From the NCBI GenBank assembly GCA_947503765.1, contig CANNFA010000008.1, forward strand, positions 62,001 to 126,000: 64,000 nucleotides of DNA, given 5' to 3'. The number at the start of each line of letters is the position of its first letter. Within the stretch, counting starts at the first letter, position 1. The notes under the pieces were generated by a model, which saw only the letters and a list, made by a program, of their open reading frames with translations, made no database searches and had not been told where the DNA came from. A program made the translations under genes and the position numbers. This DNA comes from an uncultured Paracoccaceae bacterium. GTDB taxonomy: Bacteria > Pseudomonadota > Alphaproteobacteria > Rhodobacterales > Rhodobacteraceae. This document shows, piece by piece, positions 1-9,266 of the stretch.

Positions 1-2
1 TC

Positions 3-566
3 ATCTCGGACGAGGACAAGCGCGATTTCGTCATGGGGCTGGGCGCGAAGGGCGTCATCAACCGGCGCGATTTCGATTGCTGGGGCCAGTTGCCCAAGGT
101 GAACACGCCCGAATACAAGACGTGGTTCACCGAGGTGCGCAAGTTCGGCAAGGCGATCTGGGACATCACCGGCAAGGGCGTGAATGTCGACATGGTGTTC
201 GAGCATCCGGGCGAGGCGACGTTCCCCGTCTCGACCTTCGTGGTCAAGAAGGGCGGCATGGTGGTGATCTGCGCCGGGACCACCGGCTACAACCTGACGC
301 TCGATGCGCGCTATCTGTGGATGCACCAGAAGCGCATCCAGGGCAGCCATTTCGCCCACCTGAAACAGGCGGCGTCGGCGAACAAGCTGATGGTCGAACG
401 GCGCATCGACCCCTGCATGTCCGAGGTGTTCCCCTGGGCCGACATCCCCGCCGCCCACACCAAGATGCTGCGCAACGAGCATCGGCCGGGCAACATGGCG
501 GTGCTGGTCCAGGCCCCGAAGACCGGGCTGCGCACGCTGGAGGATGCGCGCGAGGCGGGGCGCTGA
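3..566 (+). CDS. ccr: Crotonyl-CoA carboxylase/reductase, C-terminal part (truncated by window edge)
   Basis: Frame open from the window start; MDR-type sequence ...WDITGKGVNVDMVFEHPGEATFPVSTFVVKKGGMVVICAGTTGYN... is characteristic of Ccr. Confidence 0.9.
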   Translation: MSDEDKRDFVMGLGAKGVINRRDFDCWGQLPKVNTPEYKTWFTEVRKFGKAIWDITGKGVNVDMVFEHPGEATFPVSTFVVKKGGMVVICAGTTGYNLTLDARYLWMHQKRIQGSHFAHLKQAASANKLMVERRIDPCMSEVFPWADIPAAHTKMLRNEHRPGNMAVLVQAPKTGLRTLEDAREAGR

Positions 567-601
567 CGCGGCGCGCACCGGTTGCCCACATGGCCCCTTT
601 T

Positions 602-626
602 CGCCCGGCCCTGCGCCGGGCGTTTT
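602..626 (+). terminator. Rho-independent terminator after ccr
   Basis: Perfect 8-bp arms CGCCCGGC/GCCGGGCG with 5-nt loop followed by TTTT. Confidence 0.75.
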
Positions 627-750
627 CGCGTCCGCCGAATCACCCCGTGCGGGACGCCGCAATATCCCGGCTGGCGGCAGGCCGGGCGGTTTCGTTCAAT
701 CCGTTGAATTCATGCGATATTCGGCTTTTCAATCACTTGTTAACCCCGGC

Positions 751-768
751 CTCCCCATTTTCGGGGAG
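751..768. promoter_or_regulatory. lux-box-like palindrome CTCCCCATTTTCGGGGAG
   Basis: 18-bp inverted repeat (6-bp perfect arms, 6-nt spacer), ~87 bp upstream of the small ORF that precedes luxR. Confidence 0.5.
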
Positions 769-854
769 TACCAAAATGCGAATGGATCGAAATAACCTTC
801 CAGTTGTATGCTGGTTCTTAAGACTTCGTTAACCTTTCCCGAGGACAGATTGTG

Positions 855-1043
855 ATGGCAAACGACTGGATAATCGACGTTCTTGCGGACCTGAGGGCCT
901 TTGCCACGAAAAACGGGCTCTCTAAGACGGCCGAACAGCTTGACGACGCCACGCTGATCGCCGCCCTCGAACTCGAATCGCACGAGGGGAGGCGAGCGTT
1001 ATCGTCACCGCGCAATGAAGGATCGGCTGGACTCGTTTATTGA
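855..1043 (+). CDS. Small conserved-looking ORF (62 aa) upstream of and overlapping luxR
   Basis: MANDWIIDVLADLRAFATKNGLSKTAEQLDDATLIAALEL...; overlaps the luxR start by 29 bp; sits just downstream of a relatively AT-rich promoter region. Confidence 0.6.
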   Translation: MANDWIIDVLADLRAFATKNGLSKTAEQLDDATLIAALELESHEGRRALSSPRNEGSAGLVY

Positions 1044-1728
1044 GAGGATCCAGGGCGTCGGCAGCTTCGACTGTCTTCAGGACAGCATTACCGAATTGCG
1101 CGACATCTACGATGTCGGGCATGTCATCTACCACTCGCTGAACGGGAAGGGGCAGCAATACGCTGCCCTGACCTACCCGGTCTCCTGGGTCGATCATTAC
1201 ATCGACCAGGATTATTCGCGCGTCGATCCGGTCGTGCAGGGATGCTGGCGCCGGTTCCACCCGGTCGACTGGCGGCGGCTCGACTGGTCGGGGAAACCGG
1301 CGCGCGATTTCCTGGCCGAGGCGCGCGATGCCGGGGTCGGCAACCAGGGCTTCACCGTCCCGATTCGCGGCCCGTCCGGCCAATTCGCGCTGTTCACAAT
1401 CTCCGACAGCCGCACCGACGCGCAATGGGAACGCTTCACCGAGGCTTCGGTGCGCGAGCTGATCCTGGCCGCGCATTACATCAACCAGAAGGCGCTGGAG
1501 CTGGACCGCGGCACCGACGAGCAGCCGATGCAGGCGCTCAGCCCGCGCGAGGTGGATGTCTGCACCCTGCTGGCCATGGGCTACAGCCGTGCGCAGGCGG
1601 CCGAATCGCTGTCGATCAGCGAACACACCCTGCGGGTCTATATCGAGGGCGCGCGCTTCAAGCTGGGGGCCTCCAACACCGTCCACGCCGTGGCGCGGGC
1701 GATGGTTCTGGGCCTTCTGGTGGTGTAG
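1015..1728 (+). CDS. LuxR-family regulator with autoinducer-binding domain
   Basis: N-terminal autoinducer-binding-type domain and C-terminal LuxR HTH (LSPREVDVCTLLAMGYSRAQAAESLSISEHTLRVYIEGARFKLGASN); adjacent to luxI. Confidence 0.9.
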   Translation: MKDRLDSFIERIQGVGSFDCLQDSITELRDIYDVGHVIYHSLNGKGQQYAALTYPVSWVDHYIDQDYSRVDPVVQGCWRRFHPVDWRRLDWSGKPARDFLAEARDAGVGNQGFTVPIRGPSGQFALFTISDSRTDAQWERFTEASVRELILAAHYINQKALELDRGTDEQPMQALSPREVDVCTLLAMGYSRAQAAESLSISEHTLRVYIEGARFKLGASNTVHAVARAMVLGLLVV

Positions 1729-1813
1729 GCGGCGCGCAACGGTCGGTGCCTTAACCCGCGTTTAAACATGAGAGGGCAGCCTTGCCTGCAGACACACTGC
1801 AAGGAGGCTTCCC

Positions 1814-2446
1814 ATGCTTCGCTATGTTTACGGCGACGATCTGCACCGGCATCCCCGGCTGCTCGATACGATGTTCAGGCACCGCGCGGCCCAGTTCCGC
1901 GACCGGCTTGGCTGGCAGGTCACGGTCGACGCGCAAGGCCATGAACGCGACGGCTACGACGCGATGAACCCGCTATACGTGATCTGGGAACGCGCCGATG
2001 GCAGCCATGGCGGCTCCATGCGGTTTCTGCCGACAACCGGGCAGACCATGGTGAACGACCATTTCCGGCACCTGGCCGGGGCAGAGATCGTGCACCCGCT
2101 TATCTGGGAATGCACCCGCTTCTGCCTTGCCCCCGATGCGGAAACGCGCATCTCGGCGGCGCTGCTGCTGGGCGGGCTGGAGATCGGGCTCGGGTTCTGC
2201 CTGACGGATTCGGTCGGCGTGTTCGATGCGCGCATGGTGCGGATCTATCGCCGCCTCGGCTGGGAGCCTGCGGTGCTGGGCAGCCAGGGCGCGGGCCGCG
2301 ACGCGATCAGTGTCGGCCTCTGGACCTTTTCCGCCGCCGACCGCGGCGAATTGCTGGACAGGGCGGGCATCGCCGACGCGTTCAGCCAGGCCTGGTTCGA
2401 CCAGTCCTTCGGTGCGCCCGGCATCGCGCTGGCCGCCACCGGCTGA
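1814..2446 (+). CDS. Acyl-homoserine-lactone synthase (LuxI family)
   Basis: Autoinducer synthase features ...HRAAQFRDRLGW...; WECTRFC; directly downstream of luxR. Confidence 0.92.
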   Translation: MLRYVYGDDLHRHPRLLDTMFRHRAAQFRDRLGWQVTVDAQGHERDGYDAMNPLYVIWERADGSHGGSMRFLPTTGQTMVNDHFRHLAGAEIVHPLIWECTRFCLAPDAETRISAALLLGGLEIGLGFCLTDSVGVFDARMVRIYRRLGWEPAVLGSQGAGRDAISVGLWTFSAADRGELLDRAGIADAFSQAWFDQSFGAPGIALAATG

Positions 2447-2520
2447 CGGGAAACGCGGCCCGGCGCAGGCGCCGCGAAAACCGGTTCCTTCCGCGGGAAA
2501 TGCGCCGTAATGTCCGGGCC

Positions 2521-4047
2521 ATGGCGCTCCCCGCATTGCAATTCTCCGAAGACCAGGCTGAAGCCTATGACAGCGTCGCCGAAATGCTCAAGGGCGCGGG
2601 CGTCGACCTGGTGGACGGCACGCTGACCCCGATGGCCGAGGGCGACCAGCGCGTCGCCGCGGTGATCGGCAAGGCCGGGTCCGGCAAGACCATGCTGCTG
2701 GCGCGCCTGACCGATGCGCTGGAAGAGGCCGGGGTTGAAATCGTGTCGGGCGACTGGGAGGGGCGCCGCCGCAAGGATCGCCGCACGCTGGCGATCCTCG
2801 CGCCCACCAATAAGGCGGCCAGCGTGCTGCGCAGCCGCGGCGTGCCCGCCACCACGATCCACCGCATCCTCTATACCCCGGTCTATGACCCGGAATACGA
2901 GAAGATCGCCGAATGGCTGGCCGGTACCGGCGAACGCCCGGCGATCGAGGGGCTGACCGACGCCGCGCTCGAGCGGGCGCGCGAGTTCTACCGCACGCAC
3001 AAGTCGATCCCCGGCGCGCTGGCGGCGGCGGGGCTGCGCGGCTCGGATTTCATCAAGGGCTGGAAGCGGCGCGACGACCCGCTGGATATCGGGCTGGTGG
3101 ACGAGGCGTCGATGCTCGACGACCGGCTTTACGACGACCTGCGAGAGATTTTCCCGACCCTGTTGCTGTTCGGCGACCCGGCGCAGCTTGCCCCGGTGGG
3201 CCAGTCCGGCGAAATGGTGTTCGACCGTTTTCAGGGCAAGCGCAAGCTGGAGCTCAGCCGCATCCACCGCCAGGCCGAGGGCAACCCGATTCTCGACCTT
3301 GCCCACGCGCTGGCCGATGACAGCGTCGGTTTCGAGGCGTTCGAGCGGATGGTGGAGGACGCGGCAGCGCGCGACCCGCGCGTCGTCGTCGCCCCCCGGG
3401 TCGAGGCCGGGCTGATGGCGCGCTCGCCGGTGCTGGTCTGGCGCAACAAGACGCGGGTGCGCCTGATCACGGCGTTCCGTGCCGCCTATGGCGCGCCGGG
3501 CGATGCGCTGCTGGAGGGCGAGCCGCTGATCTGCGACGGCATCGAGCTGCCGCTGAAGCATCGCAAGAAACGCATCGATCTGGAGGCCCGCGGCCTGATC
3601 AAGGGCGCGCAGGTGATCTTTCTCGGCCCCGGCCGCAAGGCCGGCTTCTCGCGGCTGCATGTCATCGGGGCCGAGGATCCGCAGATCTCCGCCGCCTCGA
3701 TCATCAAGATCGAAACCCCCGACGCGGACGAGCCGTTCATCGCCTCGGCGGCGCGGATGGGCGCCGCGTTCCTGCACGGCGCGGCGGTGACGATCCACAA
3801 GGCGCAGGGCAGCCAGTGGCCCGATGTGCAGGTCTTCGCCCCCGACATCTGGGCAGCGGCGCAATCGGGCCGTATGGAGGCCGGGCTGCCGCTGTGGAAA
3901 CGCCTCGCCTATGTCGCGATCACACGGGCGCAGGAACGATTGTACTGGGTCACCCGCTACCGGCTGGCGCGGCCCGAAGGCGCGCTGAGCGTGGCCGATC
4001 TGAAACCGCCGAAACCGGCACTGGAACTGCACGGAGAAGAGCAATGA
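2521..4047 (+). CDS. AAA ATPase / RecD-Dda-like DNA helicase (UvrD_C_2 type C-terminus)
   Basis: Walker A IGKAGSGKT, Walker B GLVDEASML, GDPAQLAPVG, C-terminal TIHKAQGSQWPDV motif. Confidence 0.82.
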   Translation: MALPALQFSEDQAEAYDSVAEMLKGAGVDLVDGTLTPMAEGDQRVAAVIGKAGSGKTMLLARLTDALEEAGVEIVSGDWEGRRRKDRRTLAILAPTNKAASVLRSRGVPATTIHRILYTPVYDPEYEKIAEWLAGTGERPAIEGLTDAALERAREFYRTHKSIPGALAAAGLRGSDFIKGWKRRDDPLDIGLVDEASMLDDRLYDDLREIFPTLLLFGDPAQLAPVGQSGEMVFDRFQGKRKLELSRIHRQAEGNPILDLAHALADDSVGFEAFERMVEDAAARDPRVVVAPRVEAGLMARSPVLVWRNKTRVRLITAFRAAYGAPGDALLEGEPLICDGIELPLKHRKKRIDLEARGLIKGAQVIFLGPGRKAGFSRLHVIGAEDPQISAASIIKIETPDADEPFIASAARMGAAFLHGAAVTIHKAQGSQWPDVQVFAPDIWAAAQSGRMEAGLPLWKRLAYVAITRAQERLYWVTRYRLARPEGALSVADLKPPKPALELHGEEQ

Positions 4048-4775
4048 GCAACACCATCATCATCACCGGGGCCAGCTCGGGCATCGGGCAGGCAACGGCC
4101 GAGCACTTCGCACAGCTTGGCTGGACCGTCGGCGCATTGGCGCGGCGCGCCGAGCCGCTAAACGACATGGCCGCCGCGCATCCCGGCATCGTCCCGCTGG
4201 CCGCCGACGTCACCGATGCGGAGGCCGTCAAGAACGCGATGGAACGCTTCCTGGACAAGGCCGGGCGGCTTGACGTGCTGTTCAACAATGCCGGCATGTT
4301 CGGCGTCGCCGAGCTGATCGACGAGGTGCCGCTGGATGTCTGGCAGCAGGTGGTGAACGTGAACCTCACCGGCATGTTCCTGATGGCGCAGGCGGCGTTC
4401 GGCCAGATGCGCCGGCAGGATCCGCGCGGCGGGCGGATCATCAACAACGGCTCGATCTCGGCCCATGTCCCGCGCGAGAAATCGGTCTGCTACACCACCA
4501 CCAAGCACGCGGTCACCGGTCTCACCCGCTCGCTCAGCCTCGATGGCCGCGATCTCGATATCGGCTGCGGGCAGATCGACATCGGCAATGCGCGCACCCC
4601 GATGGTCGCCGCACAGCACGACCGCGCCCGCGCCGCCGGGACGGAACCCGACGCCTCGATGGACGTGTCCAACGTGGTCGAGGCGGTGGAGTTCATGGCG
4701 ACCCGACCGCTCGAGGCGAACGTGCAGTTCATGACCGTCATGGCGCGGCGGATGCCCTTCATCGGCCGGGGCTGA
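4044..4775 (+). CDS. SDR family oxidoreductase
   Basis: TGASSGIGQ, NNAG, S...Y..TK motifs; ATGA overlap with the helicase gene. Confidence 0.88.
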   Translation: MSNTIIITGASSGIGQATAEHFAQLGWTVGALARRAEPLNDMAAAHPGIVPLAADVTDAEAVKNAMERFLDKAGRLDVLFNNAGMFGVAELIDEVPLDVWQQVVNVNLTGMFLMAQAAFGQMRRQDPRGGRIINNGSISAHVPREKSVCYTTTKHAVTGLTRSLSLDGRDLDIGCGQIDIGNARTPMVAAQHDRARAAGTEPDASMDVSNVVEAVEFMATRPLEANVQFMTVMARRMPFIGRG

Positions 4776-4806
4776 CCACCCGAAACGCCGCCGCGGCGCA
4801 CCGGCG

Positions 4807-4902
4807 TTCCTCCTCATCTTGCCCGAAATACCTTGGGGAGCGCGAGGGGCAAAGCCCCTCGCCCCGGTCGGATCGCCAAAGGCGATCCGAACCCCCGGGC
4901 CC
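4807..4902. repeat. Dispersed intergenic repeat (copy A, minus orientation) with two tandem stem-loops
   Basis: Reverse complement reads TCCCCAAGGTATTTCGGGCAAGATGAGGAGGAA; stem-loops gaggggc-aaa-gcccctc and cggatcgcc-aaa-ggcgatccg; lies between convergent genes. Confidence 0.7.
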
Positions 4903-4904
4903 CT

Positions 4905-5234
4905 TCAACTCGACTGGCTGGCCTTCTCGATATAGCCGCGCAGTTCCTCGGCTTCGGTGCGCGCGTCGCGCAGGCCCTCCATCGCCGCGGACAGCTCCGC
5001 CTCGGTCTGCTGCAACTGGCTCGACAGGTCCAGCTCGCGCTGCTGGTAATAGGCGACGGCCTGGTCGCGCTGCTCCTCCGCCTCGTGAAGCTGCTGCGCC
5101 AGCCGGTCCAGCTCGTTCAGGTCCGCGCCCTTCACCCGTGAAAAGCGGTGGATCAGCCAGTGGGCGAACCAGCCCAGCACGAAGGCCACGAACAGGATCA
5201 CCGCCGTCAGCGCTATGAATTCCAGTCTATTCAT
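4905..5234 (-). CDS. Small membrane-anchored coiled-coil protein
   Basis: MNRLEFIALTAVILFVAFVLGWFAHWL TM segment then a Q/E-rich coiled coil; start overlaps the stop of the upstream OmpA-family gene. Confidence 0.7.
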   Translation of the reverse strand: MNRLEFIALTAVILFVAFVLGWFAHWLIHRFSRVKGADLNELDRLAQQLHEAEEQRDQAVAYYQQRELDLSSQLQQTEAELSAAMEGLRDARTEAEELRGYIEKASQSS

Positions 5235-7347
5235 CGGGGGTCTCGGCCTCTTCGTCTGGCGGGCTGTCCGCGTTCGGGATTTCGGTGCCGGGGCGCAGCG
5301 GCGGCGGGGTCGCGGGCACGGCCGCATCGCCGGCTGTCTCGGTCTCGGGCGTGTCCTCGCCCTCGCCCTCGTCCGCGCTGCCGCTTTCGCCGGCGGGGGC
5401 GCCGCCGGACCCGTCTTCGGCGGGCGGGTTGTCCGGCGCGGCGGCCGCGCCCTCGCCCTCGCTGTCCCCGGCATCATCGTCCCCGGTAGGCGCGCTGCCG
5501 CCGTCTTCGGCAGAGGCATCCGTGTCCCGCACGCGCAGGGTGAATTCGATCCGCCGGTTCGCCTCGCGGCCTTCCTCGGTGTCGTTGTCGGCGATCGGGC
5601 GTTCCTCGCCATAGCCCTTGGCGGTCAGGTTCGCGGTCAGCACCCGGCGCGCCATCAGCGCCTCCAGCACCGCCTCCGCGCGGCGTTGCGACAGGCCGAG
5701 ATTCATCGCCTCGCGGCCCTGGCTGTCGGTGTGCCCGGCGATCTCCATCGGCACCGCGGTGCAGTCGTTCATCACCTCGGTGATGCGGTCGATGCTGACC
5801 CGCGCGGCGCTGTCGATATTGGCAGAGCCGGGATCGAAGGTGATCTTGCGCGCGGCCAGGATCGCGTTGACCGCGTCCACGCATTCCTCGGGGGTCGGCA
5901 GGTCCGATTCGGGATCGAGCGCCTCCTGGTAGGTCACCTCGATCGCATATTCCCCCGAATCGCCCAGCTGCGCGCCCAGGATGCGCGAGATTTCGGCCCG
6001 CGCATCCGCGTTGCCGGTGTCGCCGCGTACCTCCAGGAAGTCGGGCTGCACCAGCAGCGCGCCGTTGGTCAGATAGCTGAGCGCCTCCAGCCCCGAGAAC
6101 ACGCGCCCGGGCCATCCCACGGGCAGCCCTTCGGCGACGCGCATCGCGCCGTCGATCTCGGCGGTGGAAAAGCGGGCGCGGGCGAATCCCTCGACCGCGC
6201 CGCGCAGCCGCTCGTCCGGCACCCGGCCGCGCAATTGCAGCAGCCCCTCGGGGCTGAGCGTGGCGACGAATTCGGGCGGGCCGTCATCATCCGCGGTGCC
6301 GCCCGCATCTTCCGGCTCGGGCCGCACCGCGTGCAGGCTGAACACGTCGGGCAGGGCGGCTTCCAGCTCGCCGACCACCTTGTCGAAGTCGCGCTGCCCG
6401 GTGGTCTCGGGCGCGACCAGCGTCACGTCGGCATCGGAAAAGGTGATCGACCCGCCGCCCAGCCGCGCCAGCGCGTCGATGCCGGTGATCACGGCGTCCG
6501 GCCAGCGCGGCGTCGGCACGCCGAGGCCAAGCCGGCAGGTCGCGTTGCCCTGCAGCCCCGCGGCCGCGGCGGCGGCGAGGATGCGGGCGCGCCCGTCCTC
6601 GGTATGGGCCGAGCAGGCATCGAATCGCCCGCCGGTCTCGTCCAGCAGAAAGCGCAGCGTGAAAGGCGTGATCACGGGTCGCGGCGCGCTGATGTCGAGG
6701 GTCAGCGCGATGCCGTCCGGCGCGCTTTCGCGCAGGCCGGTTTCCAGCCTGCGCTTCTGCGCGGCGCTGCCGGAGATCGCGGTGATGTCCACCCGCCCCG
6801 GCGCGACCGAGATCTTCGAGCGCGGCAGCGTCGCCAGCGCCTCGACCGCAAAGCCGATGGCCGGCTCCCATCCGGTCGGAACGGGGTAATCCGCCGCCTC
6901 CAGCAGATCGGCGATCCCGGCCTCGCCGGCCACCTCGGCGAGGTCGGCGACGATGCCGGTGCGGTCCATCGCCTGCGGCACCAGCCCGATCAGCGAGATG
7001 CCGTTGTCGTTGCGGAGGATCTCGATGGAAAAGTCCGGCGGGCGCACCGCGCGGCCGGCCGTCACCTCCATCCGGTCGATGACGTGGGTGGCGTCGACCA
7101 CGGTGCCCGCCAGCGACAGCGCGTCGAACCGCGTCGCCTCGTTCGGGGCGGTGCCGGTCAGTGTCACCCGCAGCCCGTCCACCGACACCTTGGCCCAGTC
7201 GAGCCGTTCTTCAAGGAACAACCGGTCGATCTCGCGCAGCGACGTCCGCTCGATCCGTTCCACGATCAGCGCGGCGGCCAGGAGCGCGGCGGCGGCGGCG
7301 ATGACAAAGGCGGCGGTCGTTGGGATCAGCGACGTGGATCTTCGCAT
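5227..7347 (-). CDS. OmpA-family protein with BON-like repeats and acidic/proline-rich C-terminal tail
   Basis: OmpA-like peptidoglycan-binding core ITFDPGSANIDSAA...IAGHTDSQGREAMNLGLSQRRAEAVLEAL; N-terminal TM. Confidence 0.88.
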   Translation of the reverse strand: MRRSTSLIPTTAAFVIAAAAALLAAALIVERIERTSLREIDRLFLEERLDWAKVSVDGLRVTLTGTAPNEATRFDALSLAGTVVDATHVIDRMEVTAGRAVRPPDFSIEILRNDNGISLIGLVPQAMDRTGIVADLAEVAGEAGIADLLEAADYPVPTGWEPAIGFAVEALATLPRSKISVAPGRVDITAISGSAAQKRRLETGLRESAPDGIALTLDISAPRPVITPFTLRFLLDETGGRFDACSAHTEDGRARILAAAAAAGLQGNATCRLGLGVPTPRWPDAVITGIDALARLGGGSITFSDADVTLVAPETTGQRDFDKVVGELEAALPDVFSLHAVRPEPEDAGGTADDDGPPEFVATLSPEGLLQLRGRVPDERLRGAVEGFARARFSTAEIDGAMRVAEGLPVGWPGRVFSGLEALSYLTNGALLVQPDFLEVRGDTGNADARAEISRILGAQLGDSGEYAIEVTYQEALDPESDLPTPEECVDAVNAILAARKITFDPGSANIDSAARVSIDRITEVMNDCTAVPMEIAGHTDSQGREAMNLGLSQRRAEAVLEALMARRVLTANLTAKGYGEERPIADNDTEEGREANRRIEFTLRVRDTDASAEDGGSAPTGDDDAGDSEGEGAAAAPDNPPAEDGSGGAPAGESGSADEGEGEDTPETETAGDAAVPATPPPLRPGTEIPNADSPPDEEAETPDE

Positions 7348-7414
7348 GGGCGGCCTTGGCACTTCGCTTGACTGGTCTGCCGGGTCTCTTAGGCGCTTGC
7401 GCGGAAAGCTGCAA

Positions 7415-8380
7415 TCATGCCAGCAGCGCCAAGGCAAGAAACAGCGCAACGATCAGCCCGGCATCGCGGTTCGACCGGAACAGGCGCAGACAGGTGTCGC
7501 CGTCGTCGATGTCCAGCCGGCCAAGCTGCCAGGCCATGTGCCAGCCCATCGCCCAGACCCCGCCCAAGGCCAGCACCAGCGCCAAAAGGTTCGATTCGGG
7601 TTGCGCCACCAGCGCGACGATCATCGCCATTCCCAGCAAGGTGAGCGCCAGCATCATGAAGATCTGCAGGTATTTCTTCGTCTTCGGCCCGAACAGCAGC
7701 GCGGTCGATTTCACCCCGATCAGCGCGTCGTCCTCCTTGTCCTGATGGGCATAGATCGTGTCGTAGAAGATCGTCCACGCGATTCCGCCCGCGTAGAGCA
7801 GCAGCATCGCGGGATGGAAGGTGCCGGTTACCGCCGCCCAACCCAGAAGCGCGCCCCAGTTGAACGCGAGGCCAAGGAAGATCTGCGGCCACCAGGTGAA
7901 CCGCTTGGCAAAGGGGTATATGCATACGAAGACCAGCGACCCGATCCCGAGGCCAACCGCCAGCGGCGGAAAGGTCAGAAGGATGCCGAACGCCGCCAGC
8001 GCCTGCGCCGCCATCCAGACCGCTGCCTCCCGCGCGCTGACCTGCCCCGACGGGATCGGGCGGGATGCGGTGCGCGCCACGCTGCCGTCGATATTGCGGT
8101 CGGTGATGTCGTTCCAGGTGCAGCCCGCGCCGCGCATCAGCCAGGCGCCGATGGCGCAGGCCGCCATCACCCACGCCATCTGCCACGAGGCACCGCCCTG
8201 CCAAAGCGCGGCCAGCAGCGCCGACCACCAGCAGGGCAGCAGCAGCAGCCAGGTGCCGATCGGGCGGTCGGCGCGGCTCAGCCGCAGGTAGGGACGTACC
8301 CGGCGCGGCGCCAGCCGGTCCACCCAGTTTCCGCGCACCGCGTCGGCGACGGAGCCGGTGCTCTCTGGTGCATCGCTCAT
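7415..8380 (-). CDS. ubiA: 4-hydroxybenzoate polyprenyltransferase
   Basis: UbiA family; motif GAGCTWNDITDRNIDGSVARTASRPIPSG, multiple TM helices. Confidence 0.93.
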   Translation of the reverse strand: MSDAPESTGSVADAVRGNWVDRLAPRRVRPYLRLSRADRPIGTWLLLLPCWWSALLAALWQGGASWQMAWVMAACAIGAWLMRGAGCTWNDITDRNIDGSVARTASRPIPSGQVSAREAAVWMAAQALAAFGILLTFPPLAVGLGIGSLVFVCIYPFAKRFTWWPQIFLGLAFNWGALLGWAAVTGTFHPAMLLLYAGGIAWTIFYDTIYAHQDKEDDALIGVKSTALLFGPKTKKYLQIFMMLALTLLGMAMIVALVAQPESNLLALVLALGGVWAMGWHMAWQLGRLDIDDGDTCLRLFRSNRDAGLIVALFLALALLA

Positions 8381-8401
8381 CGGCAACCTATCTTTGCATC
8401 C

Positions 8402-9112
8402 ATGGTCAGGCTCTATGTAGATCACCCGCTTGCCCCGGAACAACCGGTTGCCCTGAATCGGGACCAGGCACATTACCTGTTCGGCGTGATGCGGCTGAAA
8501 CAGGGGGATGCGGTTCGCCTGTTCAACGGGCATGCCGGCGAATACGCCGCCACTGTCGCGCAGACAGGCAAGCGCGGCGGAGAGTTGGTCGTCGGCGCGC
8601 AGACCGCGCCGCAGCGCGATCCGCCCGACCTGTGGCTGCTGTTCGCCCCGATCAAGAAGGCGCGCACCGATTTCATCGTGGAAAAGGCGACCGAGCTGGG
8701 CGCGGCGCGGATCCTGCCGGTGCAGACCGATTTCACCAATTCCGAGCGTGTGCGCCGCGACCGGCTTCAGACCCATGCGGTCGAGGCGGCCGAGCAATGC
8801 GGCGGCACCTTCGTGCCCCCGGTCGGGGATTTGCAGCGGCTGGGCAGGGTGCTGGATGACTGGCCCGCGGACAGAACGCTGCTGTTCTGCGACGAATCGC
8901 GCGTCGGCCCGGCAGAGGTGCTGACCGGCAGCCGCGGCAAATGGGCGATCCTGATCGGCCCCGAAGGCGGCTTCAGCCCGGAGGAACGCACGCGCCTGCG
9001 GGGCCTGCCGTTCGTGCGGCCGGTCAGCCTGGGCCCGCGGATCCTGCGCGCCGATACCGCCGCCGTGGCCGCCATCGCGCTGTGGCAGGCGGCACTGGGA
9101 GATTGGGCATGA
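8402..9112 (+). CDS. rsmE: 16S rRNA (uracil1498-N3)-methyltransferase
   Basis: HYLFGVMRLKQGD, LIGPEGGFSPEE, LGPRILRADTAAVAA motifs. Confidence 0.92.
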   Translation: MVRLYVDHPLAPEQPVALNRDQAHYLFGVMRLKQGDAVRLFNGHAGEYAATVAQTGKRGGELVVGAQTAPQRDPPDLWLLFAPIKKARTDFIVEKATELGAARILPVQTDFTNSERVRRDRLQTHAVEAAEQCGGTFVPPVGDLQRLGRVLDDWPADRTLLFCDESRVGPAEVLTGSRGKWAILIGPEGGFSPEERTRLRGLPFVRPVSLGPRILRADTAAVAAIALWQAALGDWA

Positions 9113-9266
9113 TTTTGCTTGGCATTGTGTACAATACCGGAATTTTCGCGCGATTGGCGGCGATTTGCGAACAAGGGCGCAAAACTGGCGGCGCCTTGCC
9201 ACAGAATCGCCGCGCAACCATGACAGCATGTCCGGCATGTTCATCCGCACGCCGAGGCGACCTGCC

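Noticed and set aside
5215-7371. 718-aa plus-strand ORF
   Set aside because: Antisense to the OmpA-family gene, which has a clear domain and start; composition spurious.
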